Shown piece after piece: positions 26,453-36,855 of a stretch of DNA of 43,999 nt. The translations under genes were made by a program, and so were the position numbers. Source of the DNA: Phocaeicola coprophilus DSM 18228 = JCM 13818 (GTDB taxonomy: Bacteria; Bacteroidota; Bacteroidia; Bacteroidales; Bacteroidaceae); the NCBI RefSeq assembly GCF_000157915.1, contig NZ_EQ973645.1, positions 62,050-106,048 of the forward strand, read 5' to 3'. Position 1 is the stretch's first letter, and each line of letters opens with the position of its first letter. The notes beneath the pieces are model-generated. The model ran no database searches and was not told the DNA's origin. It worked only from the letters and a program-made list of their open reading frames with translations.

Positions 26453-29400
26453 ATGAAAGCAATGAAAAGACTATTCAAATGGGTGGGGATTGTCTTGTTG
26501 ACTCCCATTGCCCTCTTCATAATTATATGTATCTTGCTATACATACCTCCTGTCCAGAACTTTCTGGTGGACAAGGCGACCCGATATGCTTCCGAAGCAA
26601 CGGGCATGCAGATACACATCGGACGACTCTCACTTTCGTTCCCGCTTGATCTGGTCGTCCACGAAACGCAGGTAATTGACCAGCAGGACACCATACTGGA
26701 TGTCAACAAGCTGACTGTCAAAATTCAGCTGATGCCGCTCTTCAAGAAACAGGTGGAACTGGACGGTTTCGAACTGAAAAATGCTTCAGTAAACACAGCC
26801 CAGCTTATGGAAGGCATGCTCCTGAAAGGAAAACTGGGAGACTGCTTCATCGAGTCACACGGCGTGGACCTGACTCCCGAAACTGCCATTGTCAATACGA
26901 TCCGGCTGAAAGATGCTGATCTGTCCCTGTGTCTGGCCGACACAACGGCTGCCGACACAACGCAGACTCCCCCGCCCTTCTGGAAAATCCGGCTCGACAA
27001 AGTCGATTTAAGTAACGTTGCTTTTGCTCTGGAAATGCCGCTCGACAGCATGGACATGCAGCTGCGCGTAGGAAAAGCATCCGTGAGAGACGGACTCATT
27101 GATCTTCACAACGCTGCATATACCATCGGCACATTTAATCTCACGGACGGACAGGCCAGCTACAACAGCGGAAACAGCCCGCTGGCCGATGAGGGCTTCG
27201 ATCCTGCACACATTGCCGTCAGCAATATCCAGATCGGCATTGACTCAATCTATTACGCGGGCAACGATATACGGGCCAGCATCCGGCAACTGGAACTGAA
27301 AGAACGTTCCGGTCTCCAGGTGTTGTCTACGGAAGGACACCTCGTTTCCAACAGCAAGACAATCAGCATCCCTTCACTCCAGCTGAAGACAGAAAATTCT
27401 TATCTGGACTTTCAGGCATTGGCCGACTGGAGTGCCACCACACCCGGACAGGATGGTTCGATGAGTGGAAGGCTGATGGCCGAGATCGGCAAAAACGACT
27501 TGTTCAAATTCATTCCCGGACTTCCCGAAGAGTTCCGCCAGCGCTTCCCGTCGTCTCCGCTCCAGATCCGTGCCGGAGTGGACGGTAACCTTAACCGGCT
27601 GGAGCTGACATCTCTCAGCATTTCCCAGCCCGAAGCGTTCCGGATGGAAGCCCATGGAACGGTTGATCTCCCGCTGGACAGCCTGAAACGGCAAGGAGAA
27701 TTCACCCTGGCAGCGCATACACAGAACATGAAGTTCCTTCAGGCACTGACCGGAGACTTGCTCGTTCCGGCAGGAACATCCCTGAACGGCCTCATCAAAC
27801 TCGAGGGAAATCTTCTTGACGCAGACTTCAAACTGGCAAAGGATTCCGGCAATGTCAACCTACTGGCCCGGTATGATCTGGCCAAAGAAGCTTATCAGAC
27901 AAAGCTGGATATCCACGAACTGGATCTGCATGCCTTTCTGCCGAAAGACTCTCTGTTTACACTTACCGCTTCACTGGATGCGGAAGGACAGGGATTTGAC
28001 TTCTTCTCACCCAAAACTTCCCTACAGGCCGGATTCCGGCTGGTACATCTGCAATATGCCACCAGAATATTATCCGGCATCGAACTGGACGCCGGGCTCA
28101 AACAATCCAGGGCACAGGCGAATTTTAAGGCAGCGGATCATCTGATGGCCATATCTGCACAACTGGAAGCCCTGCTTCATCCCAAAGAGATTGAAGCAAC
28201 ACTCAACACGGATGTACAGCGGCTGGACTGGCAGGGACTTAACCTGGTGGCATCGCCTTTCAAGACTTCTCAGAATATCGGCATCCGCCTGAAGACGGAC
28301 ATGAAAGAAAAGCACAGTATCCGGGCAGATATTACGGGAATCCAGCTTATCACGCCCAAGAAGACCTTCAAGGCCAAAGATATCCATCTGGGACTCAATA
28401 CGGCCAGCGACTCGATCAAGGCGTTTGCTAATGCCGGGGATCTTGTCTTTCTGTTCCGTTCGGAAGACGGAATCGAACGGCTTTCCAGACGGCTTGAACG
28501 GACCAGCAGGCTGATGGCAGAGCAGTGGAAACAAAAGAAAATCGATCAGGAGGCCTTGAAACGGACTCTCCCGACCACCAGCTTCAGAATATTTTCCGGA
28601 ACAGACAACCCGATTGCCAATTTCCTGTCGGCCCAACAGCTGAACTACAACCGCATGAAGGTCAGTCTGGAGACATCTCCTGAACTGGGTCTGAAGGGAG
28701 ATGCTTATCTTTACGGATTACGCACCGACAGTCTGTCTCTGGATACCATCTATTTCAACACGTCGCAGGCAGAAGGTAAAATCCTGTTCAGCAGCGGTGT
28801 CAAAGCCGGTACCAAACCTTTCCAGGAAGCCTTTGACGTATCCGTTGAAGGAGATATCGGCAGCGACGATGCCCATACACTGATCACTTATCTGAACGGA
28901 AAAAAAGAATGTGGAGTTTCACTCGGCCTCCTGGCACGTATCCATGAGTACGGATTCAGCGTACATGTATCGCCGGAAAATCCGACACTGGTATATCGTA
29001 CCTTCCATGCCAATCCGCATAATTACGTAAACATCAGCGACAACGGACGTATCCAGGCCAATTTGAGCCTGTTTGATGAAAACCATACTGGTATCCATTT
29101 CTATTCAACTCCGGATTCGACCGTGCAGCAGGATCTGACCCTGGCGCTTAACCGGATTGACATTGCCGAGTTCCGGAGAATTGTGCCATACATGCCCGAC
29201 ATTGCCGGACTGATCAGTGCGGAAACCCACTATGTACAGAACAATAAGGAATCACTGATCTCCGCAGAAGTAAGCATTGACCGCCTGGCCTACAACCAGC
29301 AGCCGATGGGTGACTGGGCACTGAGCGCTGTCTACCTGCCCAAAGAAACCGGAGAACACCGGATTGACGGGTATGTAACCCTCAACGACAACGAAATAGC

Positions 29401-31063
29401 CAGTATGAGCGGTTCCTATTTCTCTGCCACACCTGCGCAGGAAGAAGGTAGTCTGTCTGCACAGATGGAACTTCATCATCTGCCTCTGCAACTGGCCAAT
29501 ACATTCATCCCCGACCGGATGGCTGTACTCGACGGCGACCTGGACGGAAACATGACGATTGCCGGCCCTTCAAGCAAACTGCTAATGAACGGGGAAATTG
29601 CTCTGGACAGCGTCACGGTCGGCATTCCGCAGGCATCCCTCAACCTGCGTTTTGACAATCAGCCAGTCAAGATCACCGACAGTAAACTGAATTTTAACCA
29701 GTTCAAGATCTTTACACAAGGTAAATCACCGTTCCGCATCAACGGGGATGTTGATTTCTCCGATATGGCCAACATGACACTCGACCTGCAGATGAACGCC
29801 TCAAACTTTGAGGTTTTCAATGCCAAACGTACCAAAGAATCACTGGTCTACGGAAAACTGAACGTCGACTTCAATTCCAGAGTCAAAGGAAGAGTGGATG
29901 CACTGGTAGTCAGAGGTAATATGAATATTCTGGGAAGCAGTGACTTTACCTATATCCTGAAAGATTCTCCTCTTACCGTTGAAGACCGGTTGGGAGAAAC
30001 TGTTACATTCGTCAATTTCAACGATACGACAGATATCCGGAAACGGCAGATTCCAACCATTCCGCTGGGAGGTATCGACTTGCTGATGACGCTCCATATA
30101 GACGAGGCCGTACAATGCAAGGTCGACCTGAACGAAAACGGAAGCAACTACATGCTGGTAGAAGGAGGAGGCGACCTGTCCTTCCAGTACACACCGGAAG
30201 GAACGATGGTATTAAACGGCCGGTATTCGCTTATGAGCGGTGAGATGAAATATGAAATGCCGATCATTCCGTTGAAGACATTCCATATCCGCGACGGAAG
30301 CTATATCGAATGGACAGGAAACGTCATGAACCCGAACCTGAATATCAAGGCGTCCGAACGTGTACGCGCCTCCGTAGCTCAGGAAGGACAAGCATCGCGC
30401 ACCGTGAACTTTGATGTAGGAGTCAGCATTACCAACCGGCTGGAAAATCTTGGCTTCCTCTTTACGCTGGAAGCGCCCGATGACGGAAGTGTACAGAACG
30501 AACTGGCATCCATGTCTGCTGAAGAAAGAAACAAACTGGCAGTGACCATGCTGGTTACCGGTATGTATCTGGCCGAAGGTAATACGGCGGGCAGCAGTGG
30601 ATTTGATGCCAACAGCGCCCTGAACTCCTTCCTGCAAAGCGAAATCAACAACATTGCCGGAAGTGCACTGAAGGGCTTCGATGTCAACTTCGGTATGGAA
30701 ACCAGCGATCAGGGAGAAGACGGTTCGACTCGTACGGATTATAACTTCCAGTTCGCAAAGCGCTTCTGGAACAACCGTTTCCGCATTGTCATCGGCGGTA
30801 AGATCTCGACGGGTAACAATGCGGAACAGGATGAATCCTTCATCGACAACGTTTCCATCGAATACCGTCTGGACAACAGCGGAACCCGATACATCAAGGT
30901 ATTCCACGACAAGAACTACGAAAGTGTCCTGGAAGGTGAAGTCATTGAAACCGGAGCCGGTATCGTGCTTCGCAAGAAGGTAAGCCGACTGGGCGAGTTA
31001 TTCATCTTTAGAAACAAAAAGAAGAATCATGAAAAAGCAAAGGATGAAGATAAGAAACTATAA
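26453..31063 (+). CDS. tamB: Translocation and assembly module protein TamB
   Basis: Very large AsmA/TamB-type protein that spans the periplasm and is thought to carry phospholipids, or to help assemble outer-membrane proteins, between the two membranes. It has an N-terminal membrane anchor (~9-32: GIVLLTPIALFIIICILLYI), a long repetitive beta-rich central region that should form a hydrophobic groove, and the C-terminal DUF490/TamB domain (~1100-1480, with GSSDFTYILKD and the conserved LNIKASERVRASV region). The 1536-aa length is typical for Bacteroidales. The start may be 26453 or the ATG at 26462. The 3' end overlaps tamL by 35 nt, which indicates coupled synthesis of the partners. TATATTCG at 26427-26434 is a possible -7 element. 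Confidence 0.94.
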   Translation: MKAMKRLFKWVGIVLLTPIALFIIICILLYIPPVQNFLVDKATRYASEATGMQIHIGRLSLSFPLDLVVHETQVIDQQDTILDVNKLTVKIQLMPLFKKQVELDGFELKNASVNTAQLMEGMLLKGKLGDCFIESHGVDLTPETAIVNTIRLKDADLSLCLADTTAADTTQTPPPFWKIRLDKVDLSNVAFALEMPLDSMDMQLRVGKASVRDGLIDLHNAAYTIGTFNLTDGQASYNSGNSPLADEGFDPAHIAVSNIQIGIDSIYYAGNDIRASIRQLELKERSGLQVLSTEGHLVSNSKTISIPSLQLKTENSYLDFQALADWSATTPGQDGSMSGRLMAEIGKNDLFKFIPGLPEEFRQRFPSSPLQIRAGVDGNLNRLELTSLSISQPEAFRMEAHGTVDLPLDSLKRQGEFTLAAHTQNMKFLQALTGDLLVPAGTSLNGLIKLEGNLLDADFKLAKDSGNVNLLARYDLAKEAYQTKLDIHELDLHAFLPKDSLFTLTASLDAEGQGFDFFSPKTSLQAGFRLVHLQYATRILSGIELDAGLKQSRAQANFKAADHLMAISAQLEALLHPKEIEATLNTDVQRLDWQGLNLVASPFKTSQNIGIRLKTDMKEKHSIRADITGIQLITPKKTFKAKDIHLGLNTASDSIKAFANAGDLVFLFRSEDGIERLSRRLERTSRLMAEQWKQKKIDQEALKRTLPTTSFRIFSGTDNPIANFLSAQQLNYNRMKVSLETSPELGLKGDAYLYGLRTDSLSLDTIYFNTSQAEGKILFSSGVKAGTKPFQEAFDVSVEGDIGSDDAHTLITYLNGKKECGVSLGLLARIHEYGFSVHVSPENPTLVYRTFHANPHNYVNISDNGRIQANLSLFDENHTGIHFYSTPDSTVQQDLTLALNRIDIAEFRRIVPYMPDIAGLISAETHYVQNNKESLISAEVSIDRLAYNQQPMGDWALSAVYLPKETGEHRIDGYVTLNDNEIASMSGSYFSATPAQEEGSLSAQMELHHLPLQLANTFIPDRMAVLDGDLDGNMTIAGPSSKLLMNGEIALDSVTVGIPQASLNLRFDNQPVKITDSKLNFNQFKIFTQGKSPFRINGDVDFSDMANMTLDLQMNASNFEVFNAKRTKESLVYGKLNVDFNSRVKGRVDALVVRGNMNILGSSDFTYILKDSPLTVEDRLGETVTFVNFNDTTDIRKRQIPTIPLGGIDLLMTLHIDEAVQCKVDLNENGSNYMLVEGGGDLSFQYTPEGTMVLNGRYSLMSGEMKYEMPIIPLKTFHIRDGSYIEWTGNVMNPNLNIKASERVRASVAQEGQASRTVNFDVGVSITNRLENLGFLFTLEAPDDGSVQNELASMSAEERNKLAVTMLVTGMYLAEGNTAGSSGFDANSALNSFLQSEINNIAGSALKGFDVNFGMETSDQGEDGSTRTDYNFQFAKRFWNNRFRIVIGGKISTGNNAEQDESFIDNVSIEYRLDNSGTRYIKVFHDKNYESVLEGEVIETGAGIVLRKKVSRLGELFIFRNKKKNHEKAKDEDKKL

Positions 31064-33380
31064 TATACTGCTGGTACTTCTGCTCCTGCTTATGGGTACA
31101 GCCTGTTCCACCACCCGCAATCTGCCGGAGGGAGAAGTGTTGTATACAGGTATCAAGGACATTCATATCAACCGGAACGACCAGAGTCCCATGGGAGAAA
31201 AAGCTTTGGCTGAGGTAGAAGCAGCCATCAGCATTGCCCCGAACAATTCATTTTTCGGAAGTGCCAAGAAGCGTATTCCCTTCCCGTTCGGACTATGGAT
31301 ATACAACAGTTTCAAACGTTATGAAAAAGGACTCGGGAAATGGATCTTCAAGAAACTGGCAGCCGAACCGGTCCTGTTGTCGACTGTCAATCCGGACACA
31401 CGGGTGAAAGTTGCCAGCAACTTGCTGCATGATTACGGCTATTTCAACGGCAATGTCACGTATCAGGTAGACAGTACCAAGAATCCGCGGGCTATCAAGC
31501 TGACCTATCATGTCAATATGGGGCAGCCTTATTATCTGGACTCCATCCGCTATCAGGGATTCAGTCCGCGTGCAGACAGCATGATACAAGCAACTTACAA
31601 AGAGCGTATCATCAAGCCGGGGGATCATTTCGACGTCACTAAACTAAATGAAGAACGGCAGCGCCTCGTCGACCTGTTCCGCAACAACGGATATTACTAT
31701 TACCGGACAGACTTCATTACATTTCTGGCAGATACCCTGATGCATCCCGGATATGTCAATCTGAAGATTCTCCCTAAGGCCAGTGTGCCCCGGGAAGCCC
31801 TGCGCACCTATTATATAGGAAATACCTCGGTGTACCTGACAGGATACAACGGAGAACAGCCCACTGACTCCATGCAGACACGGAACTTTACGGTTCATTA
31901 TGCAGGCGACAAGCCGGGATTGCGGTACGGTGTGCTGCGCAAACGCTTTCTTTACCGCTCGGGAGAACAATATTCGCAGATCAAACAAAACTATACGCAA
32001 GAAGCACTGGCCCGTCTGGGAGTATTTAAATTCAGTGAATTCCGCTACATCCCCCGCATGAACGACAGCATTGTTACCGACACGCTGGACGTACGCGTCA
32101 ATGCTACATTCGATTTGCCTTACGACAGTGAACTGGAATTAAACGTCACAACCAAAAGTACCAAGCAGACCGGACCTGGAGCCATTTTCAATCTTTCCAA
32201 GAAAAACTTCCAGCGCATGGGAGCATCTCTCAACCTGGAATTAAAAGGTTCTTACGAGTGGCAGACCAGTTCGACCGTCGATGGAGAAAGTTCTGTCATG
32301 AACTCCTATGAACTGGGAGCAGCACTTACGCTGGAATTTCCACGTCTGGTTCTTCCATGGGTGCGCAATCGGGTCGACCCGTTCCGCTTCCCGTCGCATA
32401 CAAACTTCAAGGTGTATGCCGAGCAGGTGAACCGTGCACGTTATTTCAAAATGCTTTCTTTCGGTGGAACCGTGTCTTACAGCTTCCAGCCTAAACGCAG
32501 CATGAAGCATACCGTAACACCTCTGCACCTGGCATTCAACACCCTCCAGCACCGTACGGCACGCTTTGATTCAATAGCCAATGCCAATCCGATGCTGTTC
32601 CACAGTCTGGATGACCAGTTTATTCCGTCAGTCACCTACACATTGACCTACGACGACACCTACAAGAAAAAGAAGAACCGTATCTGGTGGGAGAACTCTG
32701 TAACGTCTGCCGGAAACGTCACTTCTCTGATATATGCAGCTTTCGGACAAAAGTTCAGTCAAAAGGACAAAAAGCTGCTGGGCACTCCTTTTGCCCAGTT
32801 CCTGAAGTTTACATCTGAATTCAGACATCTGTATACATTCAGCGAAAAGCACCAGCTGGCTTCCCGTATCATGGGAGGTGTGATCTGGTCATACGGAAAT
32901 AAAACAATCGCTCCTTACAGTGAGCAGTTTTATGTCGGAGGTGCCAACAGCATCCGTGCCTTCACCATACGGTCCATCGGACCGGGACGCTTCCATCCTG
33001 CAAGTTCCTCTTCCTACTCGTATGTGGACGAGACAGGTGATATCAAGCTGGAAGCCAACCTGGAATACCGTTTCCGTATCTTCTCCAACTTCCTTGGAGG
33101 AAACTTAAATGGAGCCGCATTTCTGGATGCAGGCAACGTCTGGCTGCTGAGAAAAGACGAAGCCCACCCCAATGCCGAATTCAGTCTGAACCATTTCTTT
33201 GACAGCATCGCCCTGGGAACCGGAGTCGGCATCCGCTATGATTTCTCCTTCCTGGTACTCCGTCTTGACTGGGGTATCGCCCTGCACGTGCCTTACGACA
33301 CCGGTAAATCCGGTTACTACAACATCCCCAGATTCAAGGACGGTATGGGACTTCATTTTGCCATCGGCTATCCATTCTAG
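31029..33380 (+). CDS. tamL: TamL, lipidated Omp85-family partner of TamB
   Basis: Outer-membrane beta-barrel of the BamA/TamA (Omp85) superfamily. Bacteroidota have a lipoprotein variant, TamL, in place of TamA. The N-terminal signal peptide ends in a lipobox (LLMGTAC, Cys26). POTRA-like repeats cover ~35-390, including a YYLDSIRYQGFSPRADSM stretch. The C-terminal 16-strand barrel contains the Omp85 segment FYVGGANSIRAFTIRSIGPGRF, which carries the conserved (V/I)RGF-like motif as IRAF. The frame ends in an aromatic residue (YPF). It overlaps tamB by 35 nt from 31029. The ATG at 31044 (MKIRNYN) would give a shorter but still convincing signal. Confidence 0.92.
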   Translation: MKKQRMKIRNYNILLVLLLLLMGTACSTTRNLPEGEVLYTGIKDIHINRNDQSPMGEKALAEVEAAISIAPNNSFFGSAKKRIPFPFGLWIYNSFKRYEKGLGKWIFKKLAAEPVLLSTVNPDTRVKVASNLLHDYGYFNGNVTYQVDSTKNPRAIKLTYHVNMGQPYYLDSIRYQGFSPRADSMIQATYKERIIKPGDHFDVTKLNEERQRLVDLFRNNGYYYYRTDFITFLADTLMHPGYVNLKILPKASVPREALRTYYIGNTSVYLTGYNGEQPTDSMQTRNFTVHYAGDKPGLRYGVLRKRFLYRSGEQYSQIKQNYTQEALARLGVFKFSEFRYIPRMNDSIVTDTLDVRVNATFDLPYDSELELNVTTKSTKQTGPGAIFNLSKKNFQRMGASLNLELKGSYEWQTSSTVDGESSVMNSYELGAALTLEFPRLVLPWVRNRVDPFRFPSHTNFKVYAEQVNRARYFKMLSFGGTVSYSFQPKRSMKHTVTPLHLAFNTLQHRTARFDSIANANPMLFHSLDDQFIPSVTYTLTYDDTYKKKKNRIWWENSVTSAGNVTSLIYAAFGQKFSQKDKKLLGTPFAQFLKFTSEFRHLYTFSEKHQLASRIMGGVIWSYGNKTIAPYSEQFYVGGANSIRAFTIRSIGPGRFHPASSSSYSYVDETGDIKLEANLEYRFRIFSNFLGGNLNGAAFLDAGNVWLLRKDEAHPNAEFSLNHFFDSIALGTGVGIRYDFSFLVLRLDWGIALHVPYDTGKSGYYNIPRFKDGMGLHFAIGYPF

Positions 33381-33391
33381 AAACTTTTTCG

Positions 33392-33399
33392 TAAATTTG
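33392..33399 (+). promoter_or_regulatory. Promoter -7 element of cyclophilin gene
   Basis: TAAATTTG matches TAnnTTTG, just after the tamL stop and about 22 nt before the cyclophilin ATG. It argues that this gene can be expressed without tamL. Confidence 0.6.
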
Positions 33400-33420
33400 C
33401 AAAGAATTAGAATGCACAAT

Positions 33421-34263
33421 ATGAAAAAAGTACTTGTTTTATTAACCCTGATAGCGACTTGCATGACTGCATGCAACAGCCGTCAACAAAAAAATAGCAA
33501 TATGGAAAAAAGTAACGAGACACAGGTTCTCCTGGAAACAACCCTGGGTAACATTACAGTGAAACTATACAATGAAACGCCCAAGCATCGGGACAATTTC
33601 ATCAAGCTGGCGAAAGAAGGTGTATACGACAGTACGTTGTTCCACCGGGTTATCAAGAACTTCATGATACAAGCCGGTGACCCGGAAAGCAAACATGCTT
33701 CAGACACTGCCATGCTGGGCAACGGAGATGTAGGCTATACCATTCCGGCAGAATTCAATACAAAATTCTTTCATAAGAAAGGAGTTCTGGCAGCAGCACG
33801 TACCGGAGATGAAGTCAATCCGGAAAGAGCCTCATCCGGATGCCAGTTCTATATCGTAACAGGACGCAAGTTCAGCGAAGCACAAATGATCAATATGGAA
33901 AACCAGATGAATGAAGCGCGACTGGAAAACGTATTCAACACACTGGCACGTCAGCATATGAAGGAAATCTACAAAATGCGCAAGGCCGGAGACAACGAAG
34001 GGCTGCTGGAGCTTCAGGATTCACTGGAAGCACAGGCACGTGAGATTGTGTCCAAAGAACCTGCCCTGAAATTTACTCCTGAACAGATCAAGGCATACAC
34101 GACCGTAGGAGGAGCTCCTCATCTGGACGGAGCCTATACAATCTTCGGAGAAGTAACCGACGGCATGGATGTCGTAGAAAAGATAGAAGGTGCCAAGACC
34201 AACCGCGCAGATCGCCCAGTCACAGACATCCGGATTTTGAAAGCCACTGTACTGGAAAACTAA
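33421..34263 (+). CDS. Cyclophilin-type peptidyl-prolyl isomerase lipoprotein
   Basis: Catalyses cis-trans isomerisation of prolyl bonds in exported proteins. The start at 33421 gives a lipoprotein signal (MKKVLVLLTLIATCMTAC). A longer frame opening at 33199 overlaps tamL and lacks a signal at its end, so I reject it. The cyclophilin domain (~35-280) shows TLGNITVKLYNETPKHRDNFIKL, FHRVIKNFMIQAGDP and GAYTIFGEVTDGMDVVEKI. It also carries an insertion of about 70 residues (~150-225), helical and charged, between GCQFYIVTG and the last motif. This insert is seen in many Bacteroidales cyclophilins. It is 280 aa. The M16 peptidase gene starts 31 nt after it. Confidence 0.93.
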   Translation: MKKVLVLLTLIATCMTACNSRQQKNSNMEKSNETQVLLETTLGNITVKLYNETPKHRDNFIKLAKEGVYDSTLFHRVIKNFMIQAGDPESKHASDTAMLGNGDVGYTIPAEFNTKFFHKKGVLAAARTGDEVNPERASSGCQFYIVTGRKFSEAQMINMENQMNEARLENVFNTLARQHMKEIYKMRKAGDNEGLLELQDSLEAQAREIVSKEPALKFTPEQIKAYTTVGGAPHLDGAYTIFGEVTDGMDVVEKIEGAKTNRADRPVTDIRILKATVLEN

Positions 34264-34294
34264 GTAGCACAATACTCAATCTTGTAATTTATTA

Positions 34295-35533
34295 ATGATC
34301 AACGTAAACCGTCATACATTAGCAAACGGACTTCGCATCGTACACCATGAGGACAAGTCAACCCAGATGACTGCCCTCAACATTCTGTATGATGTCGGGG
34401 CACGTGATGAAGATCCGGATCATACAGGCTTTGCCCACCTCTTCGAACACCTGATGTTCGGAGGATCAGTAAATATCCCGGATTATGACACACCGGTTCA
34501 AAATGCCGGAGGGGAAAACAATGCCTGGACCAATAATGACATCACGAATTATTATATCACGCTTCCCTATCAGAATGTTGAAACCGGATTCTGGCTGGAA
34601 AGCGACCGGATGTTAAGTCTGGATTTCAGTCCCCGAAGTCTGGAAGTACAGCGGCAAGTGGTTATTGAAGAATTCAAGCAACGCAATCTGAACCAGCCTT
34701 ATGGCGATGCTTCCCATTTGATACGGGAAATGGCATACCTGACACATCCTTACCGATGGCCGACCATCGGTAAGGAAATCAGTCACATTGCCAATGCGAC
34801 ATTGGAAGAAGTGAAGGATTTCTTCTTCCGTTTCTATGCACCGAATAATGCCATACTCGCCGTCACCGGACACATTTCTTTTGAAGAAACCATCAGACTG
34901 GCTGAAAAATGGTTCGGACCAATTCCACGTCGGAATGTTCCTGTCCGGAATTTGCCTCAGGAACAGCCACAGACAGCCATCCGCCGGAAAAGCGTCAAAC
35001 GCCCCGTTCCGGTTGATACGCTATATATGGCATTTCATATCTGCAACCGTTATCATCCGGAATATTACACGTACGACATGATTACCGATGTCCTTTCAAA
35101 CGGAAAATCTTCCCGATTTATCCAGTCGCTGGTTCAAGAACAGAAAATCTTCACGACCATTGACGCTTACATTTCAGGAAGCCTGGACGACGGACTCTTA
35201 CAAATCACCGGAAAGCCCTCGCAAGGTATCTCTCTTCAAGATGCCGAATCGGCCATTTGGAAAGAACTGGAACGGTTGAAAACTGTTCCTGTAGAGGAGA
35301 CTGAACTGGAAAAAGTCAAGAACCGTTATGAGAGTGAACAGATCTTCAACAATCTGAACTACCTGAACGTAGCAACCAATCTGGCCTATTTTGAATTGAT
35401 CGGTCAGGCAGAAGACATCAACAAGGAGGTCGAAAAGTATCGTGCCGTAACTGCCGGACAAATACAAAAAGCTGCCAGACAAACATTTGTTCCCGAAAAC
35501 TGCAGTATTCTTTATTATCTAGCTGAGCAATGA
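34295..35533 (+). CDS. M16 family zinc peptidase
   Basis: Probable zinc metalloprotease of the pitrilysin/insulinase (M16) family. The inverted zinc motif HxxEH is at His48-Glu51-His52 (HLFEH), with the third ligand in VVIEEFKQR (Glu125 or 126). The 412-aa length gives one active M16 domain plus one inactive M16_C domain, as in the short processing-peptidase type. There is no signal peptide, so it is likely cytoplasmic. Its stop overlaps the MATE start by 4 nt (ATGA). It belongs to an M16-MATE-kinase gene run. The substrate is unknown. Confidence 0.93.
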   Translation: MINVNRHTLANGLRIVHHEDKSTQMTALNILYDVGARDEDPDHTGFAHLFEHLMFGGSVNIPDYDTPVQNAGGENNAWTNNDITNYYITLPYQNVETGFWLESDRMLSLDFSPRSLEVQRQVVIEEFKQRNLNQPYGDASHLIREMAYLTHPYRWPTIGKEISHIANATLEEVKDFFFRFYAPNNAILAVTGHISFEETIRLAEKWFGPIPRRNVPVRNLPQEQPQTAIRRKSVKRPVPVDTLYMAFHICNRYHPEYYTYDMITDVLSNGKSSRFIQSLVQEQKIFTTIDAYISGSLDDGLLQITGKPSQGISLQDAESAIWKELERLKTVPVEETELEKVKNRYESEQIFNNLNYLNVATNLAYFELIGQAEDINKEVEKYRAVTAGQIQKAARQTFVPENCSILYYLAEQ

Positions 35534-36849
35534 AACAGACTCATTATCGCGAACTGCTCACATTGGGTATTCCCATTGTCATCGGGCAGATAGGAACCAT
35601 TGTGCTTGGATTTGCCGATACGTTAATGATCGGTCATCATAGTGCAACAGAACTGGCTGCTGCCAGTTTTGTCAACAATATGATCAATCTGGCCATCATC
35701 TTCAGTACCGGTTTTTCCTATGGACTGACTCCTGTCGTAGGCAGTCTTTTCGGACAAGGAAGAAATCAGGAGGTCGGAAGAACCCTCAAGAACAGTATAT
35801 TTGCCAATACCATCCTGGCGGTTATCGTATGTGCAGCCATGATTGCACTCTTTCTGAACGTACAACATCTGGGGCAACCGGAAGAACTGCTGCCCTACAT
35901 CAAGCCCTATCTGGCGGTCCTGATTATCTCCCTTCCCTTCGTATTATGGTTTAATGCCTTCAAGCAGTTTACAGACGGCATCACTGATACAAAGGTTTCC
36001 ATGTGGATTCTTCTGGGAGGAAATATCCTGAATATTCTAGGGAACTACATCCTTATTTACGGTAAGTTGGGAATGCCGGAAATGGGACTTGTCGGTGCCG
36101 GTATATCGACATTGGTTTCCCGTATTCTGATGGTTGTAGTCTATCTGATCCTTTTCTTCAGTTCCTCCCGCTATACCGTATTCCGGCAAGGATTCTTCCA
36201 CGGGTGCCTCAACAAACCGGACTTTGTCCTGCTCAACAGGTTAGGATGGCCCATTGCCGGACAGATGGGAATGGAAACAGCTTCATTCAGTCTAAGCGCA
36301 ATCATGGTAGGATGGCTCGGCAGTACGGCACTTGCGTCCTATCAGGTCATGATTGCAGTCTCACAGGTTTGCTTCATGATGTACTATGGTATGGGAGCAG
36401 CCGTTTCCGTACGCATCAGTAACTTCTACGGACAAAAGGACATTGACAACGTAAGACGTACAGCCAACTGCGGATTTCACATTATGCTGGTCATGATTGT
36501 CTGCTCGGCCATTCCGATCTTTTTACTGCGACATCACATCGGAGGATGGTTTACCGACGACAAGGATGTAGGGATCATGGTGGCTCAACTTATCATTCCT
36601 TTCCTGCTTTATCAGTTTGGAGACGGACTGCAAATCAACTTTGCCAACGCCCTTCGCGGCATTGCCGATGTGAAGCCGATGTTATATTTCGCTTTCATTG
36701 CCTATTTCATTATCTCGCTCCCTGCAGGCTACTTCTTTGCCTTCATCGCAGGATGGGGAGCTACAGGTATCTGGATGGCATTCCCCTTAGGGCTGACAAG
36801 TGCCGGCATCATGTATTATTTACGATTCAGACATCAGACAAAATCTTAA
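35530..36849 (+). CDS. MATE family efflux transporter
   Basis: Multidrug and toxin extrusion type antiporter in the inner membrane, expected to export organic cations or metabolites using a Na+ or H+ gradient. About 12 transmembrane helices are visible across the 439 residues, for example LTLGIPIVIGQIGTIVLGFAD, the first repeat. A second half begins near residue 235 with the internal repeat GWPIAGQMGMETASFSLSAI. It overlaps the M16 gene by 4 nt and lies 6 nt before the hybrid kinase gene, so it may export a signal or be controlled by that system (inference). Confidence 0.94.
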   Translation: MKQTHYRELLTLGIPIVIGQIGTIVLGFADTLMIGHHSATELAAASFVNNMINLAIIFSTGFSYGLTPVVGSLFGQGRNQEVGRTLKNSIFANTILAVIVCAAMIALFLNVQHLGQPEELLPYIKPYLAVLIISLPFVLWFNAFKQFTDGITDTKVSMWILLGGNILNILGNYILIYGKLGMPEMGLVGAGISTLVSRILMVVVYLILFFSSSRYTVFRQGFFHGCLNKPDFVLLNRLGWPIAGQMGMETASFSLSAIMVGWLGSTALASYQVMIAVSQVCFMMYYGMGAAVSVRISNFYGQKDIDNVRRTANCGFHIMLVMIVCSAIPIFLLRHHIGGWFTDDKDVGIMVAQLIIPFLLYQFGDGLQINFANALRGIADVKPMLYFAFIAYFIISLPAGYFFAFIAGWGATGIWMAFPLGLTSAGIMYYLRFRHQTKS

Positions 36850-36855
36850 GCCTTT

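Noticed and set aside
33199-33420. Upstream extension of the cyclophilin frame
   Set aside because: It overlaps tamL by 180 nt, and a normal lipoprotein signal starts at 33421 behind a promoter element.
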